A stretch of 64,000 nt of DNA from Earliella scabrosa (lineage: Eukaryota; Basidiomycota; Agaricomycetes; Polyporales; Polyporaceae): positions 2,356,001 through 2,420,000 of the forward strand of contig JABYQQ010000006.1 in the NCBI GenBank assembly GCA_022605405.1, given 5' to 3'. Below the pieces are notes generated by a model. It saw only the letters and a list, made by a program, of their open reading frames with translations, ran no database searches and was not told the DNA's origin. Both the position numbers and the translations under genes were made by a program. Positions 62,298 through 64,000 of this stretch are shown piece after piece; position 1 is the stretch's first letter, and every line of letters begins with the position of its first letter.

Positions 62298-62498
62298 GCA
62301 TGGTGTCCGAGTCGGACGGCGGCGAGCATGCTGATGAGCGAGCGGAGATAGGTGCCTGCGAGAAGGGAAGTCGAGGAGAGGGGCAAGGAGAGAGTCGAAG
62401 AGAGGCTGAACTGGCGGGAGACGTGGCCGGGCGGTGCGCGGCTAGGGTAAGCGACAGAGACGAAGGCGCAAGATCTCCCGGATCGATCATTTGCCTTA

Positions 62499-62625
62499 GG
62501 GCACTCTGAGGGAGCTATAGGGAGTACGAGGGACTATAGTAAGTACGAAGAGCACTGGGCACTCTGAAGGAGCTATAGTGAGTACGGACGTGTCTTCTGC
62601 ACTCTGAGGGGGGTGCAACTCTGTC
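62499..62625. repeat. Short imperfect tandem repeat
   Basis: GCACTCTGAGGGAGCTATAG near 62500, GCACTCTGAAGGAGCTATAG near 62557 and GCACTCTGAGGGGG near 62599, with GAGTACG/AAGTACG between, show about three copies of a unit. It lies downstream of the CBS gene. Confidence 0.7.
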
Positions 62626-64000
62626 TCCTGTATGGTATGCCCTAAGAATTGCATGCACGGCCGAGAGACAGCGTGGACGACCAAGTCAGCCGTCGGGAGA
62701 GCCTCATAGACACGTCCATACCGGTCTGTGTGGAGGAGACGAGCCGTTCGAGACTGTGGTTATGAAGTGCCTTGACTTGAGGAGCCTGCAGCGGCGTCGG
62801 ACTTGAATGCAGCGGGTAATTTGTATTGTAGAGCTTCAAATAGTGATGGGAGAACGACGATATACAATAAACCAGGCTCTACACGCGAGTGAACAGGTAC
62901 GAGTAAGTCTGCTAGAGCCAAGTACTATGTAAGCGAAATCCGACGTTCCGAGTCTCCGGTACCGCGAGCGCCTATGACGCCATTGCCGGTTCTCCCCCAC
63001 CGACGCGTCTTGTCTCCTGCCACAATCTCGCTGGCGACACTCTACACTCGCGCACACTCGCTACCTGGCTACCGGCATACACCCCCGACGCTGTCCGACG
63101 CTTGAGACCCGGCGACACGCCGACGCACTGCGAGCTTGAGCGGGAACAGGTCTGTTGGTGGGATGTCAGCGACGGGATGACACGGCGAGAGGTGCACGGA
63201 CGCACAGCAGACTTAGGTGGGTCTTCGACATCCCTCCCCACAAGAACGACAGTCCGGTTGGGTTTTCGACCGTGCGTACTCGGGACTGGCATTCACTTGA
63301 CGTGCGACGACATCCAGTGCCCAGGAGATGGTCCCGTGATCTGCGTGGACAGAGCGACGCACCTGCAGACACCAACAGCGAGAACATGCGGTACCCAAGG
63401 TGAGTCTCTGCAAGACTCTTCGCGCTTCTGAGGTAGACTTGGGACGGCTGCGCGGAAGCGCTGCGCATGGACGGTCGACCCCTCGCCTGTGCATGCTACT
63501 GCAGCCGCGGGCTGCGTGCTGGGTCCGAGTCAGTGCATGCGACAAGGACGGAGCGTGAAGGTAAGTCCACCCACCATGCGTAAGAATCCGGTACGTACAT
63601 CCAATGGCGAGAACCGGTCGCAGTCATCCCAGACGATGCCGGGTGATGACGCGAGGGTCCCGGGATGAGAGCTGAGTAGGACTCTGCCGCTTCAACGCCC
63701 GCAAGCGAACCGAGTCGTCCGGGGGCCTGTGTGTAGTCGTCCGGGAGTGCGATCGCCGCTCTGGGGCACCCATGCGAGTGCATGCGAGCGTGGGGGTCTG
63801 GGAGGGTCCAACAATGCACGCAAGAGTCGCACTCTCGCGTGTTCCGGGAGCCTGTGTGATACCGTTCAAGGGGGACCGCTGTGTGCTGCGTGTGCACGGC
63901 GATCTGTCAACTGGGAGCATATCTTGAGTACTGAACCTTGAGATGCAGATATGTGTGGCGTACTCACGTTGTATGCCGGATCCTACCTGACGCTTGACTT
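62626..64000. other. Right edge, no supported gene
   Basis: A plus-strand frame at 63102-63431 encodes a Cys-containing 109-aa peptide (CVLGTGIHLTCDDIQCPGDG) without a family match. A pair of CCGGGxGCCTGTGTG blocks occurs near 63718 and 63843. Any gene here would run past the window. Confidence 0.4.

Noticed and set aside
62137..62490. Minus-strand frame DPLYIVG... as an alternative gene or inverted CBS4
   Set aside because: It has an acceptor and donor-like pair but no CBS similarity and no extension; not enough to annotate.
63102..63431. Cys-containing 109-aa frame as a hydrophobin or secreted protein
   Set aside because: Cysteine spacing does not fit the eight-Cys hydrophobin pattern and there is no signal peptide.

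Overview
The window is nuclear DNA of a filamentous fungus, most likely a wood-decay type Agaricomycete (Polyporales-like). The evidence is GC-rich, densely packed genes broken by many short GT-AG introns (mostly 45-70 nt), an HNH nuclease-domain gene and single-pass membrane protein of types common in basidiomycetes, perilipin-like, MAM33, Lunapark, SEC23 and two-domain TPS2 genes, and many short non-autonomous DNA transposons. No prokaryotic features, rRNA, tRNA or CRISPR were seen. Gene models below were spliced by eye; exon junctions are given where worked out.

Layout. 1.9-2.7 kb: low-complexity protein of unknown function (-). 3.7-6.0 kb: auxin-efflux-carrier-like membrane transporter (-). 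6-10.6 kb: gene-poor, with a 602-bp transposon carrying a 9-bp target duplication. 10.6-18.6 kb: three paralogous Zn(2)-Cys(6) regulators (+) interleaved with mitochondrial MAM33, a minisatellite and a MITE. 19-21.1 kb: a rearranged patch of a decayed SEC23 3' fragment plus an inverted copy of the 1.2-2.3 kb segment. 21.4-24.2 kb: intact SEC23 (-). 25.3-26.3 kb: single-pass membrane protein (-). 28.0-29.7 kb: MFS transporter of the molybdate-anion (MFSD5) type (-), divergent from a three-RRM SR-type RNA-binding protein at 30.1-32.7 kb (+). 33.4-37.1 kb: TPS2-type trehalose-6-phosphate phosphatase (-). 38.7-39.7 kb: a fourth Zn-cluster paralog (-). 40.1-42.6 kb: a nest of MITE-like elements. 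43.0-45.3 kb: SPFH/band-7 protein (-). 46.4-48.0 kb: Lunapark (-). 48.9-49.7 kb: fifth Zn-cluster paralog (+). 50.0-52.3 kb: sugar transporter (-). 53.1-54.3 kb: HNH-domain protein (+). 55.1-57.3 kb: carboxylesterase (-). 59.1-60.2 kb: perilipin-like lipid-droplet protein (+). 60.8-62.3 kb: CBS-domain (Sds23-like) protein with an abnormal 3' end (+).

The housekeeping genes do not form a pathway; they cover COPII budding, ER shaping, mitochondrial matrix, trehalose synthesis, mRNP export and sugar uptake. The coherent and unusual feature is a dispersed family of five small Zn(2)-Cys(6) proteins within 40 kb. Where the exons are resolved (four of five) the intron phases are 1-0-1, and in all five one intron sits immediately before the first zinc cysteine. 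The other unusual feature is the amount of short inverted-repeat transposons and segmental duplication around them.
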